NCBI RefSeq assembly: GCF_001412595.2
Contig: NZ_CP012640.2
Span: 1,364,001 to 1,428,000, forward strand
Origin: Massilia sp. WG5
Lineage (GTDB): Bacteria > Pseudomonadota > Gammaproteobacteria > Burkholderiales > Burkholderiaceae_D
DNA length: 64,000 nt
Direction: 5' to 3'
The notes under the pieces are model-generated. The model was not told the DNA's origin and searched no databases. It worked only from the letters and a program-made list of their open reading frames with translations. How positions within the stretch are numbered: position 1 is the stretch's first letter; each line of letters opens with the position of its first letter. Both the position numbers and the translations under genes were made by a program. Positions 17,272 to 26,138 of this stretch are shown here, one piece after another.

Positions 17272-18165
17272 ATGAAGCAAGTCCATGCGGCCACACTGGC
17301 CGCCGCGCTGCTGCTCACGGCGCCTGCCTTCGCCACCGAAGGCGGCGGCGGCATCTATCCGAACGGCGCAGAGAATTTCCTGTCCGGCGCCATGCCGCCG
17401 CCGGGCTTTTACAGCCTCGTCTACGCCACCCGCTACCGCGCCACCGAACTGCGGGACGACGCGGGCAGAGACCTCGCGCCGGCGCTGGGCGGTTTCCGGG
17501 CCGAGGTCGATGCGGTCGTGCCGCGCCTTATCTGGGTGACGCCGCAACAGGTGCTGGGCGGCCAGCTGGCTTTCCACGCGATGCTGCCGCTGGTGGACGT
17601 GGACGTGCGGATCGGCCCGGTCCGCCAAAGCGAGCGCGGGATCGGCGACCTGAACCTGGCCGTGGCGCTGGGCTATCACGCGTCCGCGAAGTTCCATTAC
17701 GTGCTCGCACTGGAAGCCAACGCGCCGACCGGCAGCTACGACAGCAAGCGCATCGCCAACACCGGACGCAATTACTGGAACATCGAACCGGTGCTCGCGC
17801 TGACCTACACCCAGCCGGCCGGCATCAACGCCGACCTCAAGATCATGGCCGACCATAACTTCCGCAACCGCGACACCGGTTACAGGTCCGGCAGCGAACT
17901 GCATGCCGACTATGCGCTCGGCTGGGGCTTCGGGAAGGGCTGGGTCGCCGGCGTTGGCGGCTATGTCTACCGGCAGCTCACCGACGACCGCGTCGCCGGC
18001 GCCACGCTTGCCGGGAACAAGGGACGGGCATTCGCCTTCGGGCCGTCGCTCAAGTACCAGGGCAAGGGCGGCTGGTTCCTGACCGCGAAGTTCGAGCGCC
18101 AGTACGGCGTGCGCAACCGTCCGGACGGCTCGGCATTCTGGATCAAGACCATCCTGCCGTTCTGA
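17272..18165 (+). CDS. Outer-membrane protein of the phenol meta-pathway (MetA/SphA-like)
   Basis: This 297-residue protein has a clear signal peptide (cleavage near residue 21, AFA|TEGG) and an amphipathic beta-strand pattern ending in an aromatic residue (TILPF). That fits the Phenol_MetA_deg family of outer-membrane proteins found at the ends of aromatic degradation operons. The probable role is uptake of aromatic substrates. It closes the phenol operon. Its stop is one base from the stop of the convergent amidohydrolase gene, so there is no room for a conventional terminator between them. Confidence 0.88.
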   Translation: MKQVHAATLAAALLLTAPAFATEGGGGIYPNGAENFLSGAMPPPGFYSLVYATRYRATELRDDAGRDLAPALGGFRAEVDAVVPRLIWVTPQQVLGGQLAFHAMLPLVDVDVRIGPVRQSERGIGDLNLAVALGYHASAKFHYVLALEANAPTGSYDSKRIANTGRNYWNIEPVLALTYTQPAGINADLKIMADHNFRNRDTGYRSGSELHADYALGWGFGKGWVAGVGGYVYRQLTDDRVAGATLAGNKGRAFAFGPSLKYQGKGGWFLTAKFERQYGVRNRPDGSAFWIKTILPF

Positions 18166-18166
18166 G

Positions 18167-19447
18167 TCAGGACGGCGGGCCGCCCGCCAGCCACGCCAGC
18201 GCTGCCACCACCATGGTTTCGATCCCGGTCTCGAGCGTCGGGTGCAGCACCGGCGCGAAGAACGGACTATGGTTGCTCGGGATCTTGTTGACTTCGCCCG
18301 CCGCCTTGGCCTTGGCATGGACCGCCGGATCGGTGCCGCCGACGAACCAGAACACCGCCGGCACCTTCCATTCGAGTCCGAAGGAGCCGAAATCCTCGCT
18401 GGCCGAGGTCGGACCGGTCTGGTGCACCCGCTCGGCGGCGAAGTATTGGCGGAACACCGCGCCCACGCGTCCGCTCGCGTCGCCGTCGTTGACGCCCATC
18501 GGGTAGCTGTCGAGCATCGTGAACTCGGGCGGCTTCGGCGCGCCCGAGGCGGCCGCCTCGGCGTTGACGATGCGCTCGATGGCATCCAGCACGCGCTTGC
18601 GCACCTGGGGATCGTAGCTGCGGACGTTCAGCTTGATGATCGCCTCGTCGGGAATCACGTTTTCCTTGGTGCCGGCCTGCAGCGAACCGACGGTGACGAC
18701 CGCGGCCTCGTTCGGCGACAGTTCGCGCGACACGATGGTCTGCAGGCGCATGACCGTGGCTGCCGCCATCACCACTGGATCGATGGCCGCCTGCGGCATC
18801 GAGCCGTGCGCGCCGCGCCCGAACAGGCGGATCTGCATGCTGTCGGCGGCAGAGGTGATGGTGCCGGTGCGGCCGCCGACCTCGCCCGCCGAAGCGACCA
18901 TGACGTGCTGGCCGAGCACCACGTCGGGCTTCGGAAAGTATTTGTACAGGCCGTCATCGAGCATGGCGCGCGCGCCTTCGGCGGTTTCCTCGCCCGGCTG
19001 GAACACCGCCGCCAGCGTGCCGCTCCAGGCCTGGCGCGCCTGCGCCAGCAGGGTCGCCGCGCCGGCGAGCCAGGCCACGTGCATGTCGTGCCCGCAAGCA
19101 TGCATCACCGGCACCGTCTTGCCCTCGCGGTCGGTGGCCGTGACCGTGCTCGCATACGGCAGTCCGGTCGCCTCGGCGATCGGCAGCGCATCCATGTCGG
19201 CGCGCAGCATGACGGTCGGGCCGGGGCCGTTGCGCAGCACCCCCACCACCCCGGTGCCGCCCACGCCGGTCGTGACTTCGTAGCCCGCCGCGCGCAGGCG
19301 CTCGGCAGCCAGCCCGGCCGTCCGGTGCTCCTGCATGGACAACTCCGGGTGCGCGTGCACGTCGGTGTACAGCGCCTCGAGCGCCGGCAGCAATCCGCCT
19401 AGCGGCGCAAGCACCTGGCTTGCGGCTTGCCTCAGCTGGTCGTTCAT
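18167..19447 (-). CDS. M20-family amidohydrolase (hippurate/N-acyl amino acid hydrolase type)
   Basis: This 426-residue two-zinc peptidase-like hydrolase has metal-binding motifs HACGHDMH (about residues 118-125) and GEETAEG (about 152-158), a dimerisation domain containing RGAHGSMPQ, and a late His in NHSPFF. The family removes acyl groups from amino acids or related amides. The start is the ATG complementary to 19445-19447. It is divergent from a sodium:solute symporter gene 246 bases away, which suggests uptake and hydrolysis of a common substrate, but the substrate is not known. No signal peptide is seen, so it is cytoplasmic. Confidence 0.9.
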   Translation of the reverse strand: MNDQLRQAASQVLAPLGGLLPALEALYTDVHAHPELSMQEHRTAGLAAERLRAAGYEVTTGVGGTGVVGVLRNGPGPTVMLRADMDALPIAEATGLPYASTVTATDREGKTVPVMHACGHDMHVAWLAGAATLLAQARQAWSGTLAAVFQPGEETAEGARAMLDDGLYKYFPKPDVVLGQHVMVASAGEVGGRTGTITSAADSMQIRLFGRGAHGSMPQAAIDPVVMAAATVMRLQTIVSRELSPNEAAVVTVGSLQAGTKENVIPDEAIIKLNVRSYDPQVRKRVLDAIERIVNAEAAASGAPKPPEFTMLDSYPMGVNDGDASGRVGAVFRQYFAAERVHQTGPTSASEDFGSFGLEWKVPAVFWFVGGTDPAVHAKAKAAGEVNKIPSNHSPFFAPVLHPTLETGIETMVVAALAWLAGGPPS

Positions 19448-19693
19448 ATGCCCTCCCGCCTGATTGTTCGGCGAGTATAGATCCACGCGTAGCGGCGCGG
19501 CGCGCGCACAAGGCCGCCGGTCCGCGCGCAGCCCCCGCCCAGTCTCTCCATACCTTTTCAGCATGGAAGCGATACCAAAACGGTGTTGGACACCCGTCAC
19601 CCGCGGGAATATCGTCTCGACACCGCAATGCATCATGCCTATTGCATATGGTGCGGACGTCGACAAAAACAACAGGCAGCCTTGGAGCAGACA

Positions 19694-21112
19694 ATGGAAA
19701 CGAGACTGATGATCATCGGTGCGATCACGGCGGGCTACTTCGCCCTCATGTCGTACATCACCTACAGCGTGCGCAGGCACGCCAACAGCAGCGACGGCAT
19801 GACCGCCGGCGGTCGCAACTACCCCGCTTACCTGATCGGCGCGCTCCTGCTGTCCGAATTCATCGGCAGCTCGGTCAGCATCGGCACCGCGCAGAAAGGT
19901 TTCGAGCTGGGCATCTCCGCGGTCTGGAACCTGGTCGCGCTGGCGGTCGGCTTCCTGCTGCTGGCGCTGGTCCTGGTCCGCAAGTACAAGGAGAGCGGCA
20001 AGTCGACCATTTCCGGCATCCTGGCCGATGCCTACGGCGAGCCGATCCGCTATGCCGCTTCGGTGCTGACCATCGTCGCCCTGTCGATCGTCGCGGTCGC
20101 GCTGTACGCCGGCGGCGGCGCCGTGCTCGCCGCGGTCCTGCACATCGACAAGACCGTCGCGATCCTGCTGGTCGGCGCCATCACCGTGGCCTACGTCAGC
20201 CTCGGCGGCATGCGTTCCGTCGTCTACACCAACTTCGCCCACTCGATCATGAAGTACCTCGGCATGATCCTGGCGCTCGCGTACGCCCTCGAAGCGAGCG
20301 GCGGCATCGGTACGCTGCAGGCCCGCCTGCCGGCGGCGATGTTCGACTGGACCGCGATCGGCTGGGGCCAGATCTGCGCCTGGATGATCGGCGGCATCGG
20401 CTCGATCTTCGCGACCCAGTACGTGATCCAGGCCCTGGTGAGCACCGACAACCCGGCCGTCGCCAAGCGGGCCTGCTTCTACGTCGCCTCGCTGATGATC
20501 CCGTTCGGACTGATGGCGGCGCTGGTCGGCATGTGCAGCGCCGTGCTGTATCCGGGCGTGAAATCGATCGACGCCTTCCCGACCCTGATCGCCCACATGC
20601 CCGCGTTCTCGGCCAGCGTCATGGTGGTCGGCCTGGCCGGCGCGCTGTTCGGCGGCATCGCGGCGACGACCCTCGCCTCGGCCACCCTGGCCATGAAGGA
20701 TTTCTACGACCCGATGTTCAACAGGGAGAAGAACGACCGCAAGTCGGTGCGCTTCATCCGCATCGCGATCCTGGTGGCGGGCCTGCTGCCGCTGGTGCTG
20801 GCCCTGTCCGCCGAAAAACTGCTGATGATCGCCTTCCTCGGCAAGGCCCTGCGCGCCACCCTGGCGGTGCTGGTCCTGATGGCCTTCTACGCGCCGACCT
20901 TCGGGACCCCGCGCGGCGCCTTCAGCGGCGTGATCCTGTCGGTGATCGCGACCATCGGCTGGTTCCTCGCAGGGAATCCATACGGTGTCGACAGCTCCTA
21001 CCTGGCGCTGGGCGTTCCTCTGCTGACCATGGGTATCAGCCATGTGTTCAAGCAGCCTCCGGCCCAGGCGCCCAACGTGCCTGCCGGGCGGTCGACGGCT
21101 TCCCTGCCCTAG
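19694..21112 (+). CDS. Sodium:solute symporter (SSS family)
   Basis: This 472-residue membrane protein with about 13 helices has the family block in helices 1-2 (GGRNYPAYLIGALLLSEFIG) and the sodium-site region SLGGMRSVVYTNFAHSIMKY near residues 170-190. It couples sodium entry to uptake of an organic solute, possibly an amino acid derivative or carboxylate handled by the divergent amidohydrolase. The ATG at 19694 follows TTGGAGCAG. The PAS-GGDEF gene starts 4 bases after its stop. Confidence 0.9.
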   Translation: METRLMIIGAITAGYFALMSYITYSVRRHANSSDGMTAGGRNYPAYLIGALLLSEFIGSSVSIGTAQKGFELGISAVWNLVALAVGFLLLALVLVRKYKESGKSTISGILADAYGEPIRYAASVLTIVALSIVAVALYAGGGAVLAAVLHIDKTVAILLVGAITVAYVSLGGMRSVVYTNFAHSIMKYLGMILALAYALEASGGIGTLQARLPAAMFDWTAIGWGQICAWMIGGIGSIFATQYVIQALVSTDNPAVAKRACFYVASLMIPFGLMAALVGMCSAVLYPGVKSIDAFPTLIAHMPAFSASVMVVGLAGALFGGIAATTLASATLAMKDFYDPMFNREKNDRKSVRFIRIAILVAGLLPLVLALSAEKLLMIAFLGKALRATLAVLVLMAFYAPTFGTPRGAFSGVILSVIATIGWFLAGNPYGVDSSYLALGVPLLTMGISHVFKQPPAQAPNVPAGRSTASLP

Positions 21113-21116
21113 CATC

Positions 21117-22142
21117 ATGTGGCTTTGGCGCGAGCTCGCGTCATCCCTCTCTGCAGACCAACTCCGGGCACTGGTACGCCGCCAGGCAGACAGGCTGGCG
21201 CTGCTCGAACACCGCAACCGGAAGCTGGAGGCGGAATTGCTGGAGCAGCGCCGCCGGAGCGAAGAATGGGACTGGGTGTTCGAGCACTCGGTCGACCTGA
21301 TCGTCGTACGCAACGAGGACGGCAAGGTCGTGCGCGTGAGTCCTTCGGTGGAGCGCATCCTCGGCTATACGCCGGAAGAATACATCGGCTTCGACCTGGA
21401 TGCGCTCATCCATCCGCAGGACTTCGCCGAGACGCTGGAGCACCTGGACGAGGTCAGGCAGGGCACCGATGTCACCAATTCCGTTACCCGCCTGCGGCAC
21501 AAGAACGGTGACTGGCGCTGGTTGGCGTGGGCCGCGCCGGCGCACACCGGCTCCGAGGCGAGACCACGCCCCTCGTATGTGCTGGGCCGCGATATCACGG
21601 CAAGCAAATTGAACGAGCTGCAGCTGCTGCATCGGGCCCAGCACGACGGACTCACAGGGCTGGCCAACCGCGCCAGCTTCGAGCCGGCCCTGCAGGCGGC
21701 GGTGGAACGGGCGCGCGCCGGCGGCGCGACCGTCGCGCTCATGCTGCTGGATCTCGATGGATTCAAGCAGGTCAACGATACCTACGGCCACCAGGCCGGC
21801 GACGCCGTGCTCAAGACCGTCGCCGAGCGCCTGTGCGCCGCCCAGCGCAAGGCCGACCTGATCGCGCGCCTCGGAGGCGATGAGTTCGCGTGCCTGATGG
21901 AAGGCGCCGACGTGAATGCCACCACCGCGGTCGCCAAGAGGATTCTTGCCGCAATCCGGCAACCGATTTCCTACGGCGATGTCGAATTATCGGTCGGCTG
22001 CAGCATCGGCATTGCCGATACCGCCGGAGACCGACTCGCTGCCGCAGTCCTGTACGAACGCGCCGACCTGGCCATGTACGAAGTCAAGGCCGGCGGCAAG
22101 TTCGGCTACCGGCACTACCAGGCACGACCGCCGCAGCGATGA
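21117..22142 (+). CDS. PAS-domain diguanylate cyclase
   Basis: This 341-residue cytoplasmic protein has a short coiled coil (about residues 15-50, LRALVRRQADRLALLEHRNR). A PAS sensor follows (about 55-170, with ILGYTPEEYIG and the PAC segment ITASKLNE), then a GGDEF domain (about 180-338). The active-site GGDEF is intact and the product-inhibition site RxxD (RKAD) lies exactly five residues before it, so c-di-GMP synthesis with feedback control is expected. The ATG at 21117 starts 4 bases after the symporter stop, so it is probably co-transcribed; the input signal is unknown. Confidence 0.9.
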   Translation: MWLWRELASSLSADQLRALVRRQADRLALLEHRNRKLEAELLEQRRRSEEWDWVFEHSVDLIVVRNEDGKVVRVSPSVERILGYTPEEYIGFDLDALIHPQDFAETLEHLDEVRQGTDVTNSVTRLRHKNGDWRWLAWAAPAHTGSEARPRPSYVLGRDITASKLNELQLLHRAQHDGLTGLANRASFEPALQAAVERARAGGATVALMLLDLDGFKQVNDTYGHQAGDAVLKTVAERLCAAQRKADLIARLGGDEFACLMEGADVNATTAVAKRILAAIRQPISYGDVELSVGCSIGIADTAGDRLAAAVLYERADLAMYEVKAGGKFGYRHYQARPPQR

Positions 22143-22506
22143 CGGCGCCGGCCGGCCTCGCCGCCTGGGGCCCTTCCAGCCAGACCGCGCCAGGCCGCCA
22201 CGAAAGGCACCCGCGATAGCCGGAACAGGGATGCAGGTTCCAGTACCATGATGATGATCGCGATCACCGCCGACGCCGGGCTGGCGCGGGCGCGCTGGTG
22301 TTGACCATCCGGGACAATGGCAGCGGCATGGGCGCCGGCGCCGGGTGCGGGGACGACCTGGCGGATCGAGATCAAGGCAACGCAGGCAGCGGATCGCTTA
22401 GCGAACTGGATGGCGGAGGCGAGGACGGGCGTCGAGCCATGGGTTCGCCCCTTCCCTTGCCAAGGCCCAGCTCGTCTCCGATATCATTTGCTCAAACGTT
22501 CGATAT
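22143..22506. other. Intergenic stretch with decayed sequence
   Basis: About 365 bases hold no intact gene. They contain a 12-base palindrome TGATCGCGATCA (22255-22266) and the kinase-like remnant listed separately (22281-22390). The sequence from 22400 to 22500 shows no feature I can name, and the regulatory motif upstream of the sensor kinase gene begins at 22507. Confidence 0.5.
22281..22390 (+). pseudogene. Remnant of a histidine-kinase ATP-binding domain
   Basis: One frame reads GALVLTIRDNGSGMG, the G1-box pattern (D-x-G-x-G) of HATPase domains. About 10 codons later another frame reads GAGTTWRIEIKAT, like the last strand of such a domain. The intervening part (G2 and the ATP lid) is missing, so this looks like an internally deleted, frameshifted fragment. 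It may be what is left of a relative of the intact kinase that follows. Confidence 0.35.
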
Positions 22507-22546
22507 TCGGCATGAACACGATTTTCGGATATTGTTACTTGGTACA
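22507..22546. promoter_or_regulatory. Shared 40-bp regulatory motif, copy 1 (upstream of sensor kinase)
   Basis: TCGGCATGAA, 12 bases, then a TATTGT-centred 9-mer and CTTGGTACA, with the inverted repeat ATTGT-N8-ACAAT at 22531-22548. The same parts in the same spacing occur at 28630-28669 (29 of 40 identical by hand count). It is 66 bases before the kinase ATG. It is a candidate binding site for the adjacent response regulator. Confidence 0.5.
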
Positions 22547-22611
22547 ATTGCTGCCTGCATACAGCCGTCGTACCCTCGGCTGATACTTTTCGGGTACGCC
22601 ACGACGACGTC

Positions 22612-24459
22612 ATGAGTTTTTCGCCCTGCCACTCCGTTCTGCGCCTGCTGCTTCTGCTTGTCTTATGCTGCAGCGCGATGCCAGGCCAGGGCGCAGTGCG
22701 GCCGAGAGTATTGCTGCTGATGCCGGGGGGCGCCACCTCGCCCTGGTCCATGTTGCTGACCGACGCCCTGCGCGCCGAGCTGCTCCGCAAGCACCCACGG
22801 GCTGAACTCTATCTGGAGGTCCTGCAACAATTACCGGCGAACGCGGACAGGCCTCTGCCACACTGGCTCACGGAAAAATTTGCCGGCCTGGCGTATGACG
22901 CGATTGTCCCGCTATCCCGCGAACAGGTACCGATGGCGCTGGCCTTGCGTGATCGCCTCTGGCCAATGGCAGCGGTGGTAGCGCCGGACCTCGATACGGC
23001 CCGCGCCGCGGCCTTGGCGCGGGTGCCGCGCTTGACCGGCTTGCTGAGGCACGACCTGGTTTCACGCAACCTGGCGCTGATATTCACCCTGTTGCCCAGG
23101 ACACGACATATCGCCGTCATCAGCGCAGGACTCGACCAGGACCGGATACGGCCGAACTGGCGCGCAGCGCTGGCGCCATGGCTGCAGCGCGCCGAGTTGA
23201 TCGACTTGAGCGGCATGGATCCTGGCGCCTTGATGCAGCATGTCCAGCGACTACCTCCTTACACCGTGTTGTACTTCGCCGCCCCCGTTACGATCGACAA
23301 CACGGCGGTGATGAATTCGGACGACCTGATGCGTGCCCTGGCCCTGAAGACAAACACACCCATCGTCGTCGACGTCAGCACCTTGATCGGCGCCGGTGAT
23401 ATCGGCGGGTGGGTGAGTTCACCTGCGGCATACGCGCACGACATTGCTTCGCAATTGAATAGATTGCTGGATGGTGTACCGCCCGATCGCATCGGCTTCG
23501 AACCGCACAGCGCACCGCATCTGCAGCTCGACTGGCGAGCGCTGCAACGGACAGGGATTCGCGGCGCCGCCCTGCCGGCAGGCGGTGAGCTGCTGTTTCA
23601 GCCTCCCGGGCTGTGGGACGCGTATCGCAACGTGGTGTTGGGTACGGCGCTCGTGCTGGCGATCCAGAGCGCCCTGATCGGCGCCCTGTTGCTGGAGCGG
23701 CGTCGCCGCAGGAACGCCGAACGCCAGACCCGGCAGCATCTGAGCGAGCTTGCCCGACTCGACCGCATCGGCACCATCGGCGCCTTGTCGGCAGCCCTGG
23801 CCCATGAAATCAACCAGCCGCTTGGCGCGATCCTGAGTAATGCGGAGACTGCCGAACTGCTGCTCGAACTCCCCGATCCTCCGAACGACGAACTGCGCGA
23901 ATTGATATCCACCATCCGTGCGGATGACCAGCGCGCCGCGGCGGTGCTGGTTCGGCTGCGCGCATGGATCGCCGACAGCGCCAGCGAACCGCAGCGCGTA
24001 GCGCTCAACCCGCTGCTGAACGAAGTGGCGAGCATTCTGCGTGTGGAAGTCCGCATCCGCGATACTGAATTGCGGCTGCAGTTGAGCGATGCGGTGCCCG
24101 ACGTCGTGGCGGATGGCGTGCAGATCCAGCAGGTCACGCTGAACCTGGTCCTGAATGCGCTCGACGCATTGCAGCAAGTGGCGCCCGAGCAGCGCCGCGT
24201 CACCATCACCAGTGCCCGAAACGCGAGCGGCGGCGCCGACGTCTGCGTCACCGACAGCGGGCCAGGCTTGTCAGGCGTTGCCCCCGAGCGCCTGTTCGAA
24301 CCGTTTTTCAGCACCAAACCGAATGGCCTGGGTGTCGGCCTGTCGATCAGCCGCAGCATCGTGGAGCGGCATGGCGGCACGCTACAGGCTGAAGAACCAG
24401 GCAGCGGCGGTGCACTGTTCCGCTTCAGCCTGCCGGCTGCGGCGGGGTTCCCGTCATGA
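22612..24459 (+). CDS. Sensor histidine kinase with periplasmic substrate-binding-like sensor
   Basis: This 615-residue protein begins with a signal sequence or membrane anchor (residues 8-28). A periplasmic domain of about 300 residues (30-335) resembles ABC substrate-binding proteins of the PF04392 type: VRPRVLLLMPGG at the first strand and a long Rossmann-like alternation with IGAGDIGGWV. A membrane helix (about 341-361), HisKA with phospho-acceptor His398 (ALAHEINQPLGAI) and HATPase with N-box NLVLNALDAL and G-boxes DSGPGL and GLGVGLSIS follow. All catalytic motifs are intact. It overlaps its response regulator by ATGA (24456-24459), so the pair is coupled. The ligand is unknown; an extracellular small molecule is inferred. 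Confidence 0.93.
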   Translation: MSFSPCHSVLRLLLLLVLCCSAMPGQGAVRPRVLLLMPGGATSPWSMLLTDALRAELLRKHPRAELYLEVLQQLPANADRPLPHWLTEKFAGLAYDAIVPLSREQVPMALALRDRLWPMAAVVAPDLDTARAAALARVPRLTGLLRHDLVSRNLALIFTLLPRTRHIAVISAGLDQDRIRPNWRAALAPWLQRAELIDLSGMDPGALMQHVQRLPPYTVLYFAAPVTIDNTAVMNSDDLMRALALKTNTPIVVDVSTLIGAGDIGGWVSSPAAYAHDIASQLNRLLDGVPPDRIGFEPHSAPHLQLDWRALQRTGIRGAALPAGGELLFQPPGLWDAYRNVVLGTALVLAIQSALIGALLLERRRRRNAERQTRQHLSELARLDRIGTIGALSAALAHEINQPLGAILSNAETAELLLELPDPPNDELRELISTIRADDQRAAAVLVRLRAWIADSASEPQRVALNPLLNEVASILRVEVRIRDTELRLQLSDAVPDVVADGVQIQQVTLNLVLNALDALQQVAPEQRRVTITSARNASGGADVCVTDSGPGLSGVAPERLFEPFFSTKPNGLGVGLSISRSIVERHGGTLQAEEPGSGGALFRFSLPAAAGFPS

Positions 24460-25079
24460 CGCCGGTCCTGCACCTGGTCGACGATGACCTTGGTTTCCGC
24501 AGTGCGCTGGCCCGATTGCTGCGTACGCTCGGGCATACGGTCCAGGAGTATGACAATGCCAAGGAGTTCCTGGCGACGCCGGCACCGGCGGCAGGATGCC
24601 TGCTGCTCGATGTGCACATGCCGGAGCTGTCGGGTCTGGAGTTGCAGGCGCACCTTGCAACGCTCGACAATTGCCTGCCCGTGATCTTCATTACCGGGCA
24701 TGGCGATATTCCGATGAGCGTGCGTGCGATCAAGGCCGGCGCAGAAGACTTTCTGACCAAACCAGTCAGCCGGGTGGTCCTGAGCGAGGCCATCGAACGC
24801 GCCCTGGCGCGCGGCGCCCAGGCCATGGCCGATGCCGCACGACGCCAGGCGCGTGAACAACAGCTCGGACGGCTCAGCAGCCGGGAGCGCGAGGTGGCAT
24901 TGCTGCTTGCCAAAGGCCAGCTCAACAAGCAGGTAGCGGCGGCGCTCGGCACCACCGAACGTACCATCAAGGCGCACCGGAGCCGGATCATGGAAAAGCT
25001 GGAAATACGCTCAGCCGTGGAGCTGGCGCGCCTGCTGGACCAGGCTGCTCCCGCAGTAAAACGCGATACTTCCGCGTAG
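24456..25079 (+). CDS. FixJ/NarL-type response regulator
   Basis: This 207-residue protein has a receiver domain (1-120) with the acidic pocket DDD at 9-11, phospho-acceptor Asp52 (LLLDVHMPE) and Lys102 (FLTKP). A LuxR-type HTH follows (about 138-195; LSSREREVALLLAKGQ, then TTERTIKAHRSRI). It is the partner of the preceding kinase by a 4-base overlap. Members of this group activate nearby catabolic or transport genes. The 40-bp motif at 22507 and 28630 is the best candidate target. Confidence 0.93.
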   Translation: MTPVLHLVDDDLGFRSALARLLRTLGHTVQEYDNAKEFLATPAPAAGCLLLDVHMPELSGLELQAHLATLDNCLPVIFITGHGDIPMSVRAIKAGAEDFLTKPVSRVVLSEAIERALARGAQAMADAARRQAREQQLGRLSSREREVALLLAKGQLNKQVAAALGTTERTIKAHRSRIMEKLEIRSAVELARLLDQAAPAVKRDTSA

Positions 25080-25138
25080 ACTGCGGGATTTCAGCGTGCA
25101 GGCTTCAAGGGCGCTTGCAGCCCGCTTTTCGTCGCGGA

Positions 25139-26128
25139 CTAGAAGCGGTCCAGATCGCGCGCCAGCTTGACGGGACCGCGGTACGTGGGGCTGATCCCTT
25201 TGGTGTAGCCGCCGGAATCCCGCTCGCCATCCTCGCCGGGCACGACGTGGGTGAGCACGACGGCCTTGACGCCTGCCGACGCCGCGATCTTGCCGATTTC
25301 GGCCGGGGTCAGGTGATCTTCTTCCATGTGCTTGATCATTGGCGGCAGCATCGCGGGCGGCAGGTTGCCTGCGCGTTGCAGGATCTGCCTCATCTTGTCC
25401 AGGTCGATGACTTCGCTGACCAGGACATCGGCGCCCTTCGCGAGTTCTTCCAGGTGCGTCGACGGTCCGGTGTCGCCGGTGTACACATAGACCCGGTCGG
25501 GCGTCTCGATCCTGAACGAATACGAACGCGAAAACGCCGCCGCCGGACTGCCCACGGCAAAGTGGTAATGCTCGTTTGTCACCGCCAGCACACGGATATT
25601 GTCGTCCTTGTACACCTCGGTCGGCCGGTCCATCGTCGCAGCCAGGTCCCGCGCGTCGACGGTCCTGGCGATCGCGATCTTGCCCCGGGGTCCCGCGCTG
25701 CCGATCGGCGACAGCTCGACGGGACGCGAGGCCTGCGCCAGCGCCCCCACCATCTCCACCGTCCCCGGCGGACCGATCACGGGCAGCGCTTGCACACTGT
25801 TGAACATCCACCGGCTGTCGATCAGCTGGCCGAGATCGGCGTTATGGTCGATGTGGTGATGCGAGATGAAGACGGCGCGCACGTTCGCAAGCGCCAGGCC
25901 GGCGCCGACCATCTGGCGCTCGACGCCCGACCCCGTATCGAACAGATACACGTCCTTCCCGACGACGATGGCGTTGGCGGGTTCGGCCCGTTCGCGCCGG
26001 ATCACCGGTCCCCCGCCCGTCCCCAGGGTCACGAATTCGGAGCGCGGCGCGGCGGGTGCGCCGGGCGCCTGGGCGAAGGCTGCCGCGCACGACATCGTGG
26101 CAAGCGCTGCGATCATTGGATTCTTCAT
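25139..26128 (-). CDS. Secreted metallo-beta-lactamase-fold hydrolase (copy A)
   Basis: This 329-residue protein has a signal peptide (cleavage near residue 19, AFA|QAPG) and the zinc motif HHHIDH near residue 90, with the later metal Asp in YTGDTG and His in VLTHVV. These features match ribonuclease-Z/arylsulfatase-like periplasmic MBL hydrolases. The ATG complementary to 26126-26128 is chosen because GGAGAGACC precedes it. It is a tandem paralogue of the gene at 26139-27128: same length, the shared start LGTxGGPV, and shared segments TGDTG and VSEVIDLD. The substrate is unknown. Confidence 0.88.
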   Translation of the reverse strand: MKNPMIAALATMSCAAAFAQAPGAPAAPRSEFVTLGTGGGPVIRRERAEPANAIVVGKDVYLFDTGSGVERQMVGAGLALANVRAVFISHHHIDHNADLGQLIDSRWMFNSVQALPVIGPPGTVEMVGALAQASRPVELSPIGSAGPRGKIAIARTVDARDLAATMDRPTEVYKDDNIRVLAVTNEHYHFAVGSPAAAFSRSYSFRIETPDRVYVYTGDTGPSTHLEELAKGADVLVSEVIDLDKMRQILQRAGNLPPAMLPPMIKHMEEDHLTPAEIGKIAASAGVKAVVLTHVVPGEDGERDSGGYTKGISPTYRGPVKLARDLDRF

Positions 26129-26138
26129 GGTCTCTCCG

